This document shows positions 10,296-19,915 of a DNA stretch of 64,000 bases, piece after piece; the first letter of the stretch is position 1, and the number at the start of each line of letters is the position of its first letter. Below the pieces are notes generated by a model. The model had not been told where the DNA came from and did no database searches. It worked only from the letters and a program-made list of their open reading frames with translations. A program made the position numbers and the translations under genes. The stretch comes from Microcoleus vaginatus WJT46-NPBG5 (GTDB lineage: Bacteria; Cyanobacteriota; Cyanobacteriia; Cyanobacteriales; Oscillatoriaceae), in the NCBI GenBank assembly GCA_019359355.1, contig JAHHHM010000010.1, forward strand, positions 1 through 64,000, in the 5' to 3' direction.

Positions 10296-11033
10296 TTACT
10301 TGTGCTTGACCAAAACGCCCGGTTCCCGCTGAATTGGCAGGACGTCTAAAATATCCATTTGCACGCAATATTTTAAGTCTTCGTGGCAGTCGAGACGCAG
10401 GAGGCGTTGGCCGTGGCTGGCGTGGTGCATGAGTTCTAACAATTGGTCTTGCCATTGACGGTAAAGCGCAATCGCGGCGACGGTTTCATCATTGCCGGCA
10501 AAAGCGCTTAACGTGCCACCAATACCGCTTAAGAGGCTGTCAGCGAGTGCGCCGGCGCAAGCGGTATCTTCTAAAGAATAACTGCCTTCCCAACCAGAAC
10601 CGACTATCCAAACGGTTTCTGGCTTCTGGGAGATCAGATAGTTCACCACTGCTTGCCGGTTGATAAAAGCGGCTGCCAGAACCACTGAGGCGTTTTGCAC
10701 ACGCTGCAGTGCACGGGTGCCATTGGTGGTACTGATGAATAACCGGCGTCCTTGCATCCGTTCTGGGGTGCAGTCGAGGGGAGAGTTGCCCAAGTCGCAG
10801 CCGGCTACTTTGGAACCGCCTCGTTCGCCGGCGCGAAGACGTTTCTCTGCGGGCCACTCTTCACTGACTTGCATCAGTTTTTCCATATCGCTGAAGACTT
10901 GCACGGCTTCCGCGCCGGCATTCAGTGCGGTTGCCATTGTAGTGGTAGCGCGGAGAACATCGACGGCAATCGCACAGTCTGGCTGGCTGTCGGTTGGCGT
11001 CAGTTCAGGGGTGTGGTAAACAAATAGCTTCAC
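10296..11033 (-). CDS. comB: 2-phosphosulfolactate phosphatase (ComB family)
   Basis: The 245-residue protein has the ComB signature: [19 protein letters not shown] near the start, a central [14 protein letters not shown] and [11 protein letters not shown]. ComB removes phosphate from 2-phosphosulfolactate in the coenzyme M pathway of methanogens. Cyanobacteria carry it without the rest of that pathway, and no comA or comC is nearby, so its substrate here may differ. It converges with the LpxB-related gene and is divergent from the beta-helix gene. Confidence 0.88.
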   Translation of the reverse strand: MKLFVYHTPELTPTDSQPDCAIAVDVLRATTTMATALNAGAEAVQVFSDMEKLMQVSEEWPAEKRLRAGERGGSKVAGCDLGNSPLDCTPERMQGRRLFISTTNGTRALQRVQNASVVLAAAFINRQAVVNYLISQKPETVWIVGSGWEGSYSLEDTACAGALADSLLSGIGGTLSAFAGNDETVAAIALYRQWQDQLLELMHHASHGQRLLRLDCHEDLKYCVQMDILDVLPIQREPGVLVKHK

Positions 11034-11207
11034 AGATTGGGATTCCCTGTATTTACAACTGCCGAATTACTATTTTATGGGTCGGTGTTACCGAATAGAT
11101 AAGGCAGTTTGCAGTATCCTTTGAGCACTCGCTGCATCTGTTGGGGAAGCCGACAGCAAAGGTGCCGAGTAAGATAGTAATGATTCGCTTCACACAAAAC
11201 AGGGGAA

Positions 11208-12746
11208 ATGTTGAGACGTACATTAACTCGAAGGGCGGCGCTGGCGTTAGGCGCAGCTTTGTTCGTTGTGGCTGCTACAAATCTTGCCGCTACAGCAAAA
11301 ACCTATTATGTCGATCCTGCCGGCAGCGATAATCAAGGGGATGGATCGAAGCGTAAGCCCTGGAAAACGCTTGCTCATGCCGTCAAGAATGTCCCACCGG
11401 CACAGGGACACACAATTCATTTAAATCAAGGCATTTTTACAGAGACTCTCCCCTCCATTGTTCCCCCGGGAATAAGTATTGAAGGGGAAGGAGCCGGTAA
11501 AACCGTAATTAAAAGTGGAATTGATGATTTTTTACTTCAACTTGAATCCGCGCCGGTGGTGGACGGCAATCAAATTTTGAGTAATTTCAAAATTGAGGGG
11601 CAAAATCGCAAGTTGAAGGGGGGTATTTTTGTTCGAGGCCGGCATAATGTGATTATTCGGGGTGTAGATTTTGAGGAAATTGATTTTACCGGCTTGCAGA
11701 TTATTGCTGAGTGGACTTCTTCTAGAACGACTCCTCCAGCCACTTATCTCAATGGTATTGAAGTTGATAACTGTAACTTTAAAAATTGTTCTAAAGATTT
11801 GGATAAATGGAGTTCTGGCTGTCTCCACATTGGTGGTTTAAAGGAAGCCAAGATTCACGATATCAACATTCAAGAGGATCGAGGCTATGGCATCAAGTTT
11901 TTCGCTTGGGGCTGGTTTAAAGGAATCAAAATTTATAATTGTGAACTCGCGGTTCCCGATTCAGATCCCCTTTGGAAAGCAGATAGCGCTTTGGAACTGT
12001 GGCGACTGTTCGATAATTGTGAAATTTATAATGTGAAGTCTAACCAGTGGTTTTCTTTGGTGGGTGGCGACAAAGGTAAAGGAACCCGAAGCGTTACAGT
12101 TCATGATTGCGAAATTATTGTCAAACGGTCGGATGAGCAATACCTTCAAGGCATAGAAGCAACGGTCTCAGATAGTGAATTTTATAACAATTATTTTGAA
12201 AATCCCGGAAGTTTTGGGGCTTTTGCCATGTGGGGAGGTGAACCCCTCTCTAATATTCTCATTCATCATAATATTATTCGGGGGGGAAAGAATACAAATG
12301 CGCTGGCATTTGTTCAATCTGATGATTCGGCAGATTTTTCAGATATCAAGTTTTACAACAACCTTTGTGAGAACCTAGAATTTGGAGTAAAGCTGAAGCC
12401 GGTGGGAACTGGTGAAATTCGTAAAGTAGAGATTAAAAACAATATTTTTATTGATGTAAAAACTGCAATTTTAGCTTATAATGCGCCCAATAAAATACGC
12501 GACACTGCTGTTGCTTTTAACTGTTTTTATCAAGTAGAGAAGACATTTAAAGAAGAAAAAGGTAAAACGGTTAATACAAATTTTGAGAATAATATTGAAG
12601 TTGATCCCGAATTAATCGGTTCAGGGAAAAATCGGGATCAATACTATAAACCTAAGAGTGCAAAAAGTCCTGTGGTGGATGCCGGCATAGAAGTTGGCTT
12701 GCCCTATAAAGGAAAAGCTCCAGATATAGGTGTTTATGAATACTAA
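11208..12746 (+). CDS. Secreted right-handed beta-helix repeat protein (DUF1565-type)
   Basis: The 512-residue protein starts with MLRRTLTRRAALALGAALFV, a signal peptide whose twin arginines fit Tat-like export, and has a likely cleavage near TAKT. The mature start TYYVDPAGSDNQGDGSKRKP is typical of DUF1565/pectate-lyase-like proteins. Many short strands with repeated Asn (NNCNFKNCSK, YNNYFENPGS, HHNIIRGGKN) suggest a parallel beta-helix. Such folds bind or cleave polysaccharides. No catalytic residues can be assigned, so lyase activity is not claimed. It converges on the phosphoesterase with a 4-base gap. Confidence 0.8.
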   Translation: MLRRTLTRRAALALGAALFVVAATNLAATAKTYYVDPAGSDNQGDGSKRKPWKTLAHAVKNVPPAQGHTIHLNQGIFTETLPSIVPPGISIEGEGAGKTVIKSGIDDFLLQLESAPVVDGNQILSNFKIEGQNRKLKGGIFVRGRHNVIIRGVDFEEIDFTGLQIIAEWTSSRTTPPATYLNGIEVDNCNFKNCSKDLDKWSSGCLHIGGLKEAKIHDINIQEDRGYGIKFFAWGWFKGIKIYNCELAVPDSDPLWKADSALELWRLFDNCEIYNVKSNQWFSLVGGDKGKGTRSVTVHDCEIIVKRSDEQYLQGIEATVSDSEFYNNYFENPGSFGAFAMWGGEPLSNILIHHNIIRGGKNTNALAFVQSDDSADFSDIKFYNNLCENLEFGVKLKPVGTGEIRKVEIKNNIFIDVKTAILAYNAPNKIRDTAVAFNCFYQVEKTFKEEKGKTVNTNFENNIEVDPELIGSGKNRDQYYKPKSAKSPVVDAGIEVGLPYKGKAPDIGVYEY

Positions 12747-12750
12747 CCTG

Positions 12751-13659
12751 TTACAGCAGTTTTCCTAAAACGGCTTGTTGCTGAAATTTCTCTACACTGC
12801 AAGATTGAGAATTTATCAGCGTAATGAGGGTAACTTCTGGGGGACAAAATAGACGGCCAGGGCGGTACGTTCCCAGTCCTCGATTGACATAAAGCTGGTT
12901 ATTTCCTAACTGGTACAATCCCGCTGCCCATTCCCAATGCTCGACCACTTTGTAACAGTTTCCTGACAGATAAGGAATCCAACGTCGTAGGGGTTTGGGG
13001 ATAACACGCCGCATTGGTTTGAGAAATGCCGCCACCGGCCCGATTTTGGGTAAGACAATTTGGCCACCGTGAGTGTGCCCAGACAACTGCAAATCCACTC
13101 GCCACTTTTGCAGGGGTAGGGCAGTATCCGGATTGTGAGATAATACGATTCGGGGAGTGGTTTGATCTAGCAGGTTAAACACCGGCTTTGGATTGAACTC
13201 GCCCGACCAAAAATCGGCTAGCCCCACCAGGGCTAATTCTGGCCCGAAAGGATAGACAATTTCGTTCCACAAGACGCCAATACCGATTTGAGTTAAAGCT
13301 TGGGTAATTTCGGTTTTCGAGTGCGGGTATTTGAGGTCGTGATTGCCTAAAATCGCATAAATGCCGGCACGGCTTTGCAGATGTTTAAGGCGCAGCACGA
13401 GCTTGTGAATCGGTTCTGGCTTTTTCGTTACATAGTCGCCAGTGAGCAGGATGAGATCGGGTTTTGCCTGATTGGTAACGGCGAGGGCTTCTTCTAAAAG
13501 GGAGTCAGACAGCCGGCCTCCATCGTAGTGGAAGTCCGACAACTGCGCGAGCTTTGTCCCTTGGAGGTGCGCCGGCAGGTTAGGGATCGCAACGGTTAAA
13601 TTTTCTACCCGCAATGGGCCAGTTAATAGCCGATGCATATTTGGGATATCAATTGACAA
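12751..13659 (-). CDS. Metallophosphoesterase (calcineurin-like, YkuE/YaeI type)
   Basis: The 302-residue protein shows the metal-ligand motifs in order: LSDFHYDGG (D-x-H), LLTGDYV (GD), AILGNHDLKY (GNHD), LSHNPD and LSGHTHGGQIVLP (GHTHGGQ). This arrangement is typical of the YaeI/YkuE branch, often assigned to UDP-diacylglucosamine or membrane-associated phosphoester hydrolysis. There is no clear N-terminal membrane anchor, unlike YkuE. The substrate is unknown. Confidence 0.85.
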   Translation of the reverse strand: MSIDIPNMHRLLTGPLRVENLTVAIPNLPAHLQGTKLAQLSDFHYDGGRLSDSLLEEALAVTNQAKPDLILLTGDYVTKKPEPIHKLVLRLKHLQSRAGIYAILGNHDLKYPHSKTEITQALTQIGIGVLWNEIVYPFGPELALVGLADFWSGEFNPKPVFNLLDQTTPRIVLSHNPDTALPLQKWRVDLQLSGHTHGGQIVLPKIGPVAAFLKPMRRVIPKPLRRWIPYLSGNCYKVVEHWEWAAGLYQLGNNQLYVNRGLGTYRPGRLFCPPEVTLITLINSQSCSVEKFQQQAVLGKLL

Positions 13660-13974
13660 AGTGCAAGTTTAGCTTAACAAACCTGCCGGTGTTGAGGGGG
13701 TGCCGGTGTGGAGGTTCGGGAGTGGCACCGGCTGCCAAATTGCCATATATTTGGAGCACAATTAGAGATTTTCAAATTGTTCTAACTCCTGTGCCACAAC
13801 TGTTCTGGCACCCACTAGACAAACAGGCAGTTTTTAGGAGACGCTATAAATGAGCTGGCTCTGAACAAATCGTTTCTTTTTTACGTCGGTTTTTGGTACA
13901 GCTACGCTAGTTGCGAAATCAGATACAGAATTGCCGCTGTGTCTACCTGTGAAATGAAGGATGCCTTAAAAAAC

Positions 13975-14310
13975 ATGAGCCTTACCGTTAAAGTTGTTGA
14001 ACCTTCGGGAATTTTAGATAGCACGAAAGCCAATCAATTTGAGCAAGAAATTAGCGAGATCATTGAAGCCGGCGCTGATATTGTGTTGGTTGATTTAAAG
14101 GATGTAACCTTTATGGATAGCTCAGGCTTAAGAGTTTTAGTCTCTGCTTTTAAAACGGTTCAAGCTGCTAAAAGCAAACTAGCTGTCTGCTCCGTTAACC
14201 ATCAGGTGAGAATGTTATTTGAGCTAGCTAGTGTTGATAGATTCCTGGATATTTTTGCCAACCGTGAGGAATTTAGCAACTCTTTAGTCTCATCCGACTC
14301 ATCACGTTGA
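13975..14310 (+). CDS. STAS-domain anti-sigma-factor antagonist
   Basis: A single STAS domain of about 111 residues, opening SLTVKVVEPSGILD, with the phosphorylatable serine in FMDSSGLRVLVSAF. In partner switching it would be phosphorylated by an RsbW-like kinase and dephosphorylated by a SpoIIE-type phosphatase, and both are encoded just downstream on the other strand. The frame stays open to GTG 13939 and has another ATG at 13954, but the domain starts at ATG 13975; no clear ribosome site decides between them. It converges on the phosphatase gene. Confidence 0.88.
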   Translation: MSLTVKVVEPSGILDSTKANQFEQEISEIIEAGADIVLVDLKDVTFMDSSGLRVLVSAFKTVQAAKSKLAVCSVNHQVRMLFELASVDRFLDIFANREEFSNSLVSSDSSR

Positions 14311-14433
14311 TGGTTTGATTAAATTGTCGCTTGATAGGCAATACTGTTTAATCAAATACTGGCGCTTTTGGAGCCTTTGATTTTTATTTTACGCCGGAAT
14401 AACCGAGGTTTCCGCCAATTTTTCTAGCCAGTC

Positions 14434-14456
14434 GGGGCGATTTTTAATTTCGCCCC
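14434..14456. terminator. Hairpin between STAS and phosphatase genes
   Basis: GGGGCGA / TCGCCCC stem with a 9-base T/A-rich loop, followed on the plus strand by TATAATTTTTAATAAAAAA. It lies between convergent genes. Confidence 0.55.
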
Positions 14457-14531
14457 TATAATTTTTAATAAAAAATAATAGCTGCCATGAAGATTAAAGC
14501 TCTTGTCGCGTTGCCGCTTGAGAGTTTAAAT

Positions 14532-16877
14532 TTAATCAAAAGTTACTTGTAAAAGAGATACATCATCCTCAAAGGTATCTTTGCTGCCCAAGGCACGTAG
14601 GTCGTCTAAGATATGTTGAAGGCTGAGAGTGTCCGGTCGTCTGGACTCGGCTAACCACTCAATGAAATGATCGAAGCTCCAAATCGTCCCATCAGGTTGC
14701 TTAATTTCGTAAATTCCATCACTGTAAATGTACAACGTGCTGCCAGGTTCAACCTGACACTCAGCGTTTGCATATTTAACGTTAGGAAACATTCCAATGG
14801 GCAACCCTCCTGGGGTTCTTAGATGTTGCACTTGGGGGGAAGGGGTATTGATATTTGATAATAAGACTGCCGGCGGGTGGCCGGCACTAGCATAGACGAG
14901 TTTGCGCGTGACTCGGTTATAGACTCCATACCAGATGGTAAAGTACATATTTCGTTGCTTTTCCATCTGAAACGCCTCATTCAGCGCGTCTAAGACCGCA
15001 TTCGGTTGATAAAAATTTGTATTAAGAGAGCGCGAGCGCAAAACATTTAAAACAGAAACTGATAGCAGTGCCGGCCCTAAACCATGCCCGGAAACATCCA
15101 GCAAATAAATCGCTAAATGGTCTTGATCGAGCCAGTAATAATCAAAGCAATCGCCCCCCAACTGTTGCGAGCTAATAAACTTTGACTTAATGCTTAACGG
15201 CTCATTAACCGGCGAGGGCAAAAGCGATTTCACATACTCAGCCGCTTCCGCCAATTCCGCCCGCAACGCTGCCTCGGCTTGCTTGCGCTTAGTAATATCG
15301 ATTCCGACAAAAACAGCCGCTTCGTCTCCCAGCCACTTCCACTTTTTGGCAATTACCACCAGACTGCGGGGAGTGCCATCGACTGGCGGACCCTCAATTT
15401 CTATAGAGTCTTCGCTTGTCCGGTTAGCAAAAAAACTGCGGACAAATTTACCAAACTTATCTTGACGAAAGCCGACTTCTTGACCAACTAACGCGTCTTG
15501 AGACAAGTTGAGAATGCTGGCCAAATGCCGGTTCACTCCCAGATAACGAAAATTAGAACTAATTAAAGAAACTGTACCGGGCACTGCATCCAGCACAACT
15601 TGGAGCAAGTCCCTGGCCATCTGCAACGTCGCCTCTGACTGCTTGAGACTGGTGATATCCTGCACAAACCCTTCCACAGCGACAGGCCGACCGTGGTTAT
15701 CGCGCAGCAACCGGATCGTTTCGGAAATCCAGATAACCGAGCCGTCCCGTTTGCAAACCTCGGCCTCAGTCTTATACTGCACCTGGCCTTGAGTTTCTAA
15801 GTGGCGGATGCACTCAGCCCAGTGGATGGGATTAACATAGAGTTGATTGATATTTCCCACACTCTCTAGAAACTGCTCTGGGGAATCATAACCGTAAATG
15901 CGAGCCAAGGCGGAGTTAGCGGTGCGATAATGTCCGTCCAGGGTCACTTGAAACAGCCCTTGAGCGGTATTTTCAAAAATTTGCCGATATTTCCGAGCGG
16001 TGATATTTCGGAAAATGCCTCGCGTAACGGCTGGTTGACCATTTTCCCACCGGCAGCTGATATTTCCTTCCACCCACACCGGCTCCCCCTGCTTGCTGAC
16101 AAAAATCATCTCGACTGATTCGAGTGATTCTCCGTGGCGGAGTTTTTCCAGCAACCAGGGCTGACGGCTTTCTGGATGTAAAATATCCAACAACGAGAGT
16201 TGGCCCACTTCCTCGTCGCTATAGCCCAACGTTTGCCGCCATGTTTGATTAACAGAGAGAAAATGCCCATCAGAAACTCGAATGCTCTGGATCAAAACAT
16301 TGGCTCTGTCGAGAAAATTGTGGAGATGAGCTTGGGTTGTTTCCATTTGCCGCAGTTGCCGGCCTTTCTCCATCAGGGCCATTACCTGACGCGACAGAGT
16401 TGCTAAAATGTCTAGCTGCGCCTCACTCAACTCTCGCGGCACATAATCCATAACGCATAAGGTGCCCAAGGTAAAACCATCGGGGGTCACTAGCTGGGCA
16501 CCGGCATAAGACCGGATATAAGGAGGGCTAATCACTAAGGGATTGGCGACAAAGCGGGGATCTTGCAAAGTGTCGCTGACCGTGAACACTTGATCGGACA
16601 AAATCGCATGGGCACAGAACGCCACATCCCGTTTTGAAGCCCGTCCTGCCCATCCCACTTTCGACTTCAACCACTGCCGGTCGGTATCGATTAAGCTAAT
16701 CAGGGCGATGGGAGTTTCACAAATTTTTGCAGCGAGACGCACCAGATCGTCAAATGCCTGTTCAGGTAATGTATCAAGTATCTGATACTTCCGTAGCGCT
16801 TCAATCCTCTTGGCTTCGTTATCAGGCAATGGTGCCTTGATCATTGCGATACGACCACTTGCGAGGGAGTTAACCAT
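14532..16877 (-). CDS. GAF-PAS-PAS-PAS sensor with SpoIIE/PP2C phosphatase domain (RsbU-like)
   Basis: The 781-residue protein begins with a GAF domain (about 20-180, from EALRKYQILDTLPEQAFDDL). Three PAS segments follow: about 185-300, with VRVSDGHFLSVNQTWRQTLG; about 300-415, with IFENTAQGLFQVTLDG; and about 425-540. The C-terminal 230 residues are a SpoIIE-type PP2C phosphatase, with metal-binding acids in GGDCFDYYWLD, LLDVSGHGLGPALLS, YIYSDGIYE and EDDVSLLQVTF. It probably dephosphorylates STAS proteins in response to a signal read by the GAF/PAS domains. The start may instead be ATG 16844. It is the third gene of a minus-strand set after the RsbW-like ATPase and the STAS-sugar transferase. 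Confidence 0.92.
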   Translation of the reverse strand: MVNSLASGRIAMIKAPLPDNEAKRIEALRKYQILDTLPEQAFDDLVRLAAKICETPIALISLIDTDRQWLKSKVGWAGRASKRDVAFCAHAILSDQVFTVSDTLQDPRFVANPLVISPPYIRSYAGAQLVTPDGFTLGTLCVMDYVPRELSEAQLDILATLSRQVMALMEKGRQLRQMETTQAHLHNFLDRANVLIQSIRVSDGHFLSVNQTWRQTLGYSDEEVGQLSLLDILHPESRQPWLLEKLRHGESLESVEMIFVSKQGEPVWVEGNISCRWENGQPAVTRGIFRNITARKYRQIFENTAQGLFQVTLDGHYRTANSALARIYGYDSPEQFLESVGNINQLYVNPIHWAECIRHLETQGQVQYKTEAEVCKRDGSVIWISETIRLLRDNHGRPVAVEGFVQDITSLKQSEATLQMARDLLQVVLDAVPGTVSLISSNFRYLGVNRHLASILNLSQDALVGQEVGFRQDKFGKFVRSFFANRTSEDSIEIEGPPVDGTPRSLVVIAKKWKWLGDEAAVFVGIDITKRKQAEAALRAELAEAAEYVKSLLPSPVNEPLSIKSKFISSQQLGGDCFDYYWLDQDHLAIYLLDVSGHGLGPALLSVSVLNVLRSRSLNTNFYQPNAVLDALNEAFQMEKQRNMYFTIWYGVYNRVTRKLVYASAGHPPAVLLSNINTPSPQVQHLRTPGGLPIGMFPNVKYANAECQVEPGSTLYIYSDGIYEIKQPDGTIWSFDHFIEWLAESRRPDTLSLQHILDDLRALGSKDTFEDDVSLLQVTFD

Positions 16878-17027
16878 CAGACGATTTGCCTCAAGCCAAG
16901 ATTTGAATGCATAAGCTACTCCTATACATCTAAATAGACGTGGCTCATCGAGGCAATCCCCCTAGGGGGTGATTTTAAACGGGCTGGAAAAAAGCGCAAT
17001 TCACATGAGCAACATTAAAAAATTTGA

Positions 17028-17522
17028 TTATTTGCTTATATTTTTTCGCATCAGCAAACAATTGCGCTCGTCTGGTGTTCGCGTATACGAAAGCTCATCC
17101 ATCAGCTTGTACATGAAGATCAATCCATTGCCGTGCGGGTCGGGATCGCCAGGACGAAAGAGCGCTAGGTTTTCGTGCAACCTTTTTTCTAGATCGAACG
17201 GTTGACCTTGATCCCAAATTCGCATTTCCATTGTGTGCGAAAAAAGTTTGACCTCAATCTCAATTGGGGTCGTCTGAGGCAAGTTTCGGTGAGCATGACG
17301 CACTGCGTTCGTCAAACCTTCTGCAAGTGCTGTTTGGCATTGCCACCAAACGTTACAGGGTAGCAGCGCCAGCTTAAACTGCTCAAACCATTGCAAAACT
17401 TCGGCTAGAGAATTCAGTTCCGTCAATACGGAAAGCTGCGCTTGTTTGAGGGGTTGTTCTTGTTTCTCTGGTTTTTTTCCCAGGTGGGATTTCCACCAGC
17501 CGCCAAGGTTGTCTAACACCAT
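17028..17522 (-). CDS. Anti-sigma-type serine kinase (RsbW-like HATPase)
   Basis: The 164-residue protein is a GHKL ATPase of the anti-sigma kinase class. The N-box helix is LAEGLTNAVRHAHRN, followed by the ATP-lid motifs IWDQGQPFD and HGNGLIFMYKLMDE. In partner switching it binds a client or phosphorylates a STAS antagonist. It lies between the SpoIIE phosphatase and the STAS-sugar transferase gene on the same strand, so the set could form one circuit. A GAAGAA-rich tandem repeat lies immediately upstream of its ATG (17522). Confidence 0.85.
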   Translation of the reverse strand: MVLDNLGGWWKSHLGKKPEKQEQPLKQAQLSVLTELNSLAEVLQWFEQFKLALLPCNVWWQCQTALAEGLTNAVRHAHRNLPQTTPIEIEVKLFSHTMEMRIWDQGQPFDLEKRLHENLALFRPGDPDPHGNGLIFMYKLMDELSYTRTPDERNCLLMRKNISK

Positions 17523-17530
17523 CTTCTCAA

Positions 17531-17580
17531 TGAAGAATGAAGAATGAAGAAGGAAGAATGAAGAAGGAAGAATGAAGAAT
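17531..17580. repeat. Short tandem repeat, GAAGAATGAAGAA type
   Basis: Purine-rich iterations of 7-bp units (GAAGAAT, GAAGAAG) fill the gap between the sugar-transferase gene end and the ATPase gene start. A small AGAATTCTCAATTCT stretch follows. The length may vary between strains. Confidence 0.7.
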
Positions 17581-17608
17581 TCTCAATTCTTAATTCAGAA
17601 ATCTTCCC

Positions 17609-18607
17609 TCACATCGCACCGCTGTTTTTATTAAACAGGACCAGAACAGTTTGGATAATTAATTTTAAGTCATATATAAGGCTCCAATTCTTTTGATATT
17701 GCAAATCCAGGCGGATCACGTCCTCAAATTTGCTGATGCGAGACCGGCCCTTTACTTGCCATTCGCCGGTCATGCCGGGTTTGACATCTAAGCGCTGCCA
17801 TTCTGGCACCTCGTAACGCTCTACTTCATCCGGGGTCGGGGGGCGGGTGCCAACTAAACTCATTTCCCCTCTGAGTACGTTCCAAAACTGCGGCAACTCA
17901 TCCAAACTGGTTCGCCGCAGAAACCGGCCTACTCGCGTGATCCGGGGATCATTGTCGTTTTTAAATAATGGGCCTTCTACTTGGTTGGCCACTTGTGACT
18001 TCAGCGCCTCTGCATTGACGCACATTGAGCGCAGTTTCCACAGACGAAATCGCCGGCCCATCCAACCGCAGCGGATCTGACTGAAGAAAATCGGGCCAGG
18101 ATCGTCCAGTTTGATGGCAATCCCAATGGGGATCAGCAAAATTGCCGTCAGAACCAAGCCCACCAAAGCCCCCACCACGTCTATCAAGCGTTTGATCCAC
18201 GATCGCACGGAGGGATGGGTCGTCGGTAGCTGATTTTGGACGCGACGGGCGCTAATGGGTGTCGCTGTTTCCGTTGCGGGTTCAATTTTTAAAACTTGAT
18301 CGAGTCCAGTTATGGACAGGACTGCCATGACTTGGGGCTGGACAGTTTGCAGCACCAATTCAATTCCGTGCTGTTGGGTGATTCGCACATTATTGACCAA
18401 AGCCCCTACGCCACTACTGTCCATAAAGTGGGTTTGGCTAAAATCAAGGATGATTTTGCTGGGGACGGGGCTTTGCTGGCAAAGCTGTTGGCAGGTTTGC
18501 TTAAAGGCAACTGCTTCTAGCACGCTTAGGCGAGCAGGCAGCTGAACCAGGGGAATTTCGTTGGTGACTGTAACCCGAAAGTCTGCGTCTGAGGGTTGGC
18601 TAACCAT
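17609..18607 (-). CDS. STAS domain fused to polyprenyl-phosphate sugar-1-phosphate transferase
   Basis: Residues about 10-115 are a STAS domain with the serine site HFMDSSGVGALVNNV. Residues about 137-332 are a bacterial sugar transferase (WcaJ/RfbP family): a membrane segment at the start (VVGALVGLVLTAILLIPIGI), then DDPGPIFFSQIRCGWMGRRF, WKLRSMCVNAE, RRTSLDELPQFWNVLRGEMS, LVGTRPPTPDE and KPGMTGEWQVKGRS. The enzyme puts the first sugar phosphate on undecaprenyl phosphate for exopolysaccharide synthesis at the membrane. The fused STAS suggests control by the neighbouring kinase and phosphatase. It is the first gene of the minus-strand set. Confidence 0.92.
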   Translation of the reverse strand: MVSQPSDADFRVTVTNEIPLVQLPARLSVLEAVAFKQTCQQLCQQSPVPSKIILDFSQTHFMDSSGVGALVNNVRITQQHGIELVLQTVQPQVMAVLSITGLDQVLKIEPATETATPISARRVQNQLPTTHPSVRSWIKRLIDVVGALVGLVLTAILLIPIGIAIKLDDPGPIFFSQIRCGWMGRRFRLWKLRSMCVNAEALKSQVANQVEGPLFKNDNDPRITRVGRFLRRTSLDELPQFWNVLRGEMSLVGTRPPTPDEVERYEVPEWQRLDVKPGMTGEWQVKGRSRISKFEDVIRLDLQYQKNWSLIYDLKLIIQTVLVLFNKNSGAM

Positions 18608-19213
18608 AAAAGCCTGATACTAAGTTACGCTCGCATAATTTTATTTTGAAACTTTGGCGAATGATTTTCATCCTTATCTGGCTAATCCTAACTGAGGAAA
18701 CAACTTAGTATCAATCCCACTCACACTTTTCTAACACAGTTGCTTGAACAAAAAGAACTCCCCTGGCAATTTATTTCAGCTATCTTTAATTTAAGGAAAA
18801 GTTTTTACCGGCAAAACTGACCACTTTGGAATGCTTCGATCTAGCCGGCTCTATTGCCGATCACACGAAGTCGTATCCAAAACTCGAAACGCTGTACCTA
18901 ATAGCCGCTTTTGTCAAGCTTTTTTTTGGCTTTTGTGGCTGGGACACCCGGACTCCCAGTGGATGGAGCGACTCCCGCAGAAATAATATCAGTTGTTCGA
19001 TGCCAGTGGTTAGTTTTTCAGGCGTTAAGCACAAAAAAACTTAACAATTTGTTTGGCGAGCGTTCATCTTGATCGGGAGGCAAACTAGGCTGCCGGCAGA
19101 AACATGGTAGCCATTCCCTTGCCACAGCGTGATCCCCATTAAAAAAGCCCGCAAAAACAGGCTCTAGCACAGCAGGTCATTATTAAAGGTCGCACGGGCG
19201 AACCGAATATTTG
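18608..19213. other. Intergenic, 600 bases, no gene seen
   Basis: Upstream of the STAS-sugar transferase gene and downstream of the 130-residue protein gene. No ORF with protein-like composition was found. A weak hairpin (AGCC...GGCT near 19146-19165) is the only structure noticed. A small RNA cannot be excluded. Confidence 0.4.
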
Positions 19214-19606
19214 CTAACTTGCACTTCCAACCTCGGATGGGTGGGAGAAAATTTTACCCATCATAAACTTAGGTGGAAATTGCCCTAAGTCTTCTGAAGC
19301 GGTAGAACGCTCTGCTTGAGTTTCAGGCGGAACCACACAGATAGCTGTCTGGGCGACTCCAGGCATCAAGTTGGTTACTTGAGTGATGATGCTGCCGATG
19401 CTTTCGGCTAGTTGCTTTGCCACGTCTAGGGAAGGAGCCAAAATGAAAAAGGTTTTCACCCCAGTTTGACTAGGGGCAATACCAAAGGTGCAATTATCTA
19501 ACAGGGTGCGGGTGGAACCATCAAAAGAATCACAGAAGCGATGCAGTAACGCTTGGTAAAAGGATTCAGCCAGAGTTCGATCATCGAAACTGGGTCTTGA
19601 GAGCAT
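19214..19606 (-). CDS. Conserved hypothetical protein, 130 residues
   Basis: The family is not recognised. It has no signal peptide or membrane segment, and it has amphipathic helices with a hydrophobic middle (TFFILAPSLDVAKQLAESIG). The C-terminus is charged and Ser-rich. A ribosome site (AGGAGGGA on the minus strand, rc of TCCCTCCT at 19612-19619) lies 6-8 bases before the ATG, which makes it a real gene. A CRP-like site sits about 170 bases upstream, so cAMP control is possible. Confidence 0.7.
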   Translation of the reverse strand: MLSRPSFDDRTLAESFYQALLHRFCDSFDGSTRTLLDNCTFGIAPSQTGVKTFFILAPSLDVAKQLAESIGSIITQVTNLMPGVAQTAICVVPPETQAERSTASEDLGQFPPKFMMGKIFSHPSEVGSAS

Positions 19607-19774
19607 GGCAAGTCCCTCCTAGGACTGTTGGGTGCCATAAATAAATCTTCATATTTTTAGTATGCGGCATTTTTTACCCACCGGCAGTGACCGATTCATT
19701 AAAATTATGTGACAATCATCTACCGGAAGAGTGATTCTAGTTATTACGGAAGTGTGATATAAGTATGAAAAGTT

Positions 19775-19790
19775 TGTGATATAGATCACT
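19775..19790. promoter_or_regulatory. CRP/SyCRP1-like binding site
   Basis: TGTGATATAGATCACT matches the cAMP-receptor consensus TGTGA-N6-TCACA at 9 of the 10 specified bases. A second TGTGATATAA half lies 20 bp upstream (19753). It sits in the 309-base gap between the 130-residue gene (start 19606) and the end of the oxidoreductase gene, so the 130-residue gene is the likely target. Confidence 0.55.
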
Positions 19791-19915
19791 CGTCGGAACG
19801 AATAGATGAGATCGGTGGCTAGTGAGTCGGCAGTGCGGCGGCGCGAGCGTAAAAAAAATTGAAGCGTGGAAGAGTAGCAGACAAAAAAGGAGAAACGCGT
19901 TTTTGCTGGGTCTGC

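Noticed and set aside
10540-11027. Overlapping ORFs opposite comB
   Set aside because: Shadow frames of comB; their residues are Arg/Ser-rich.
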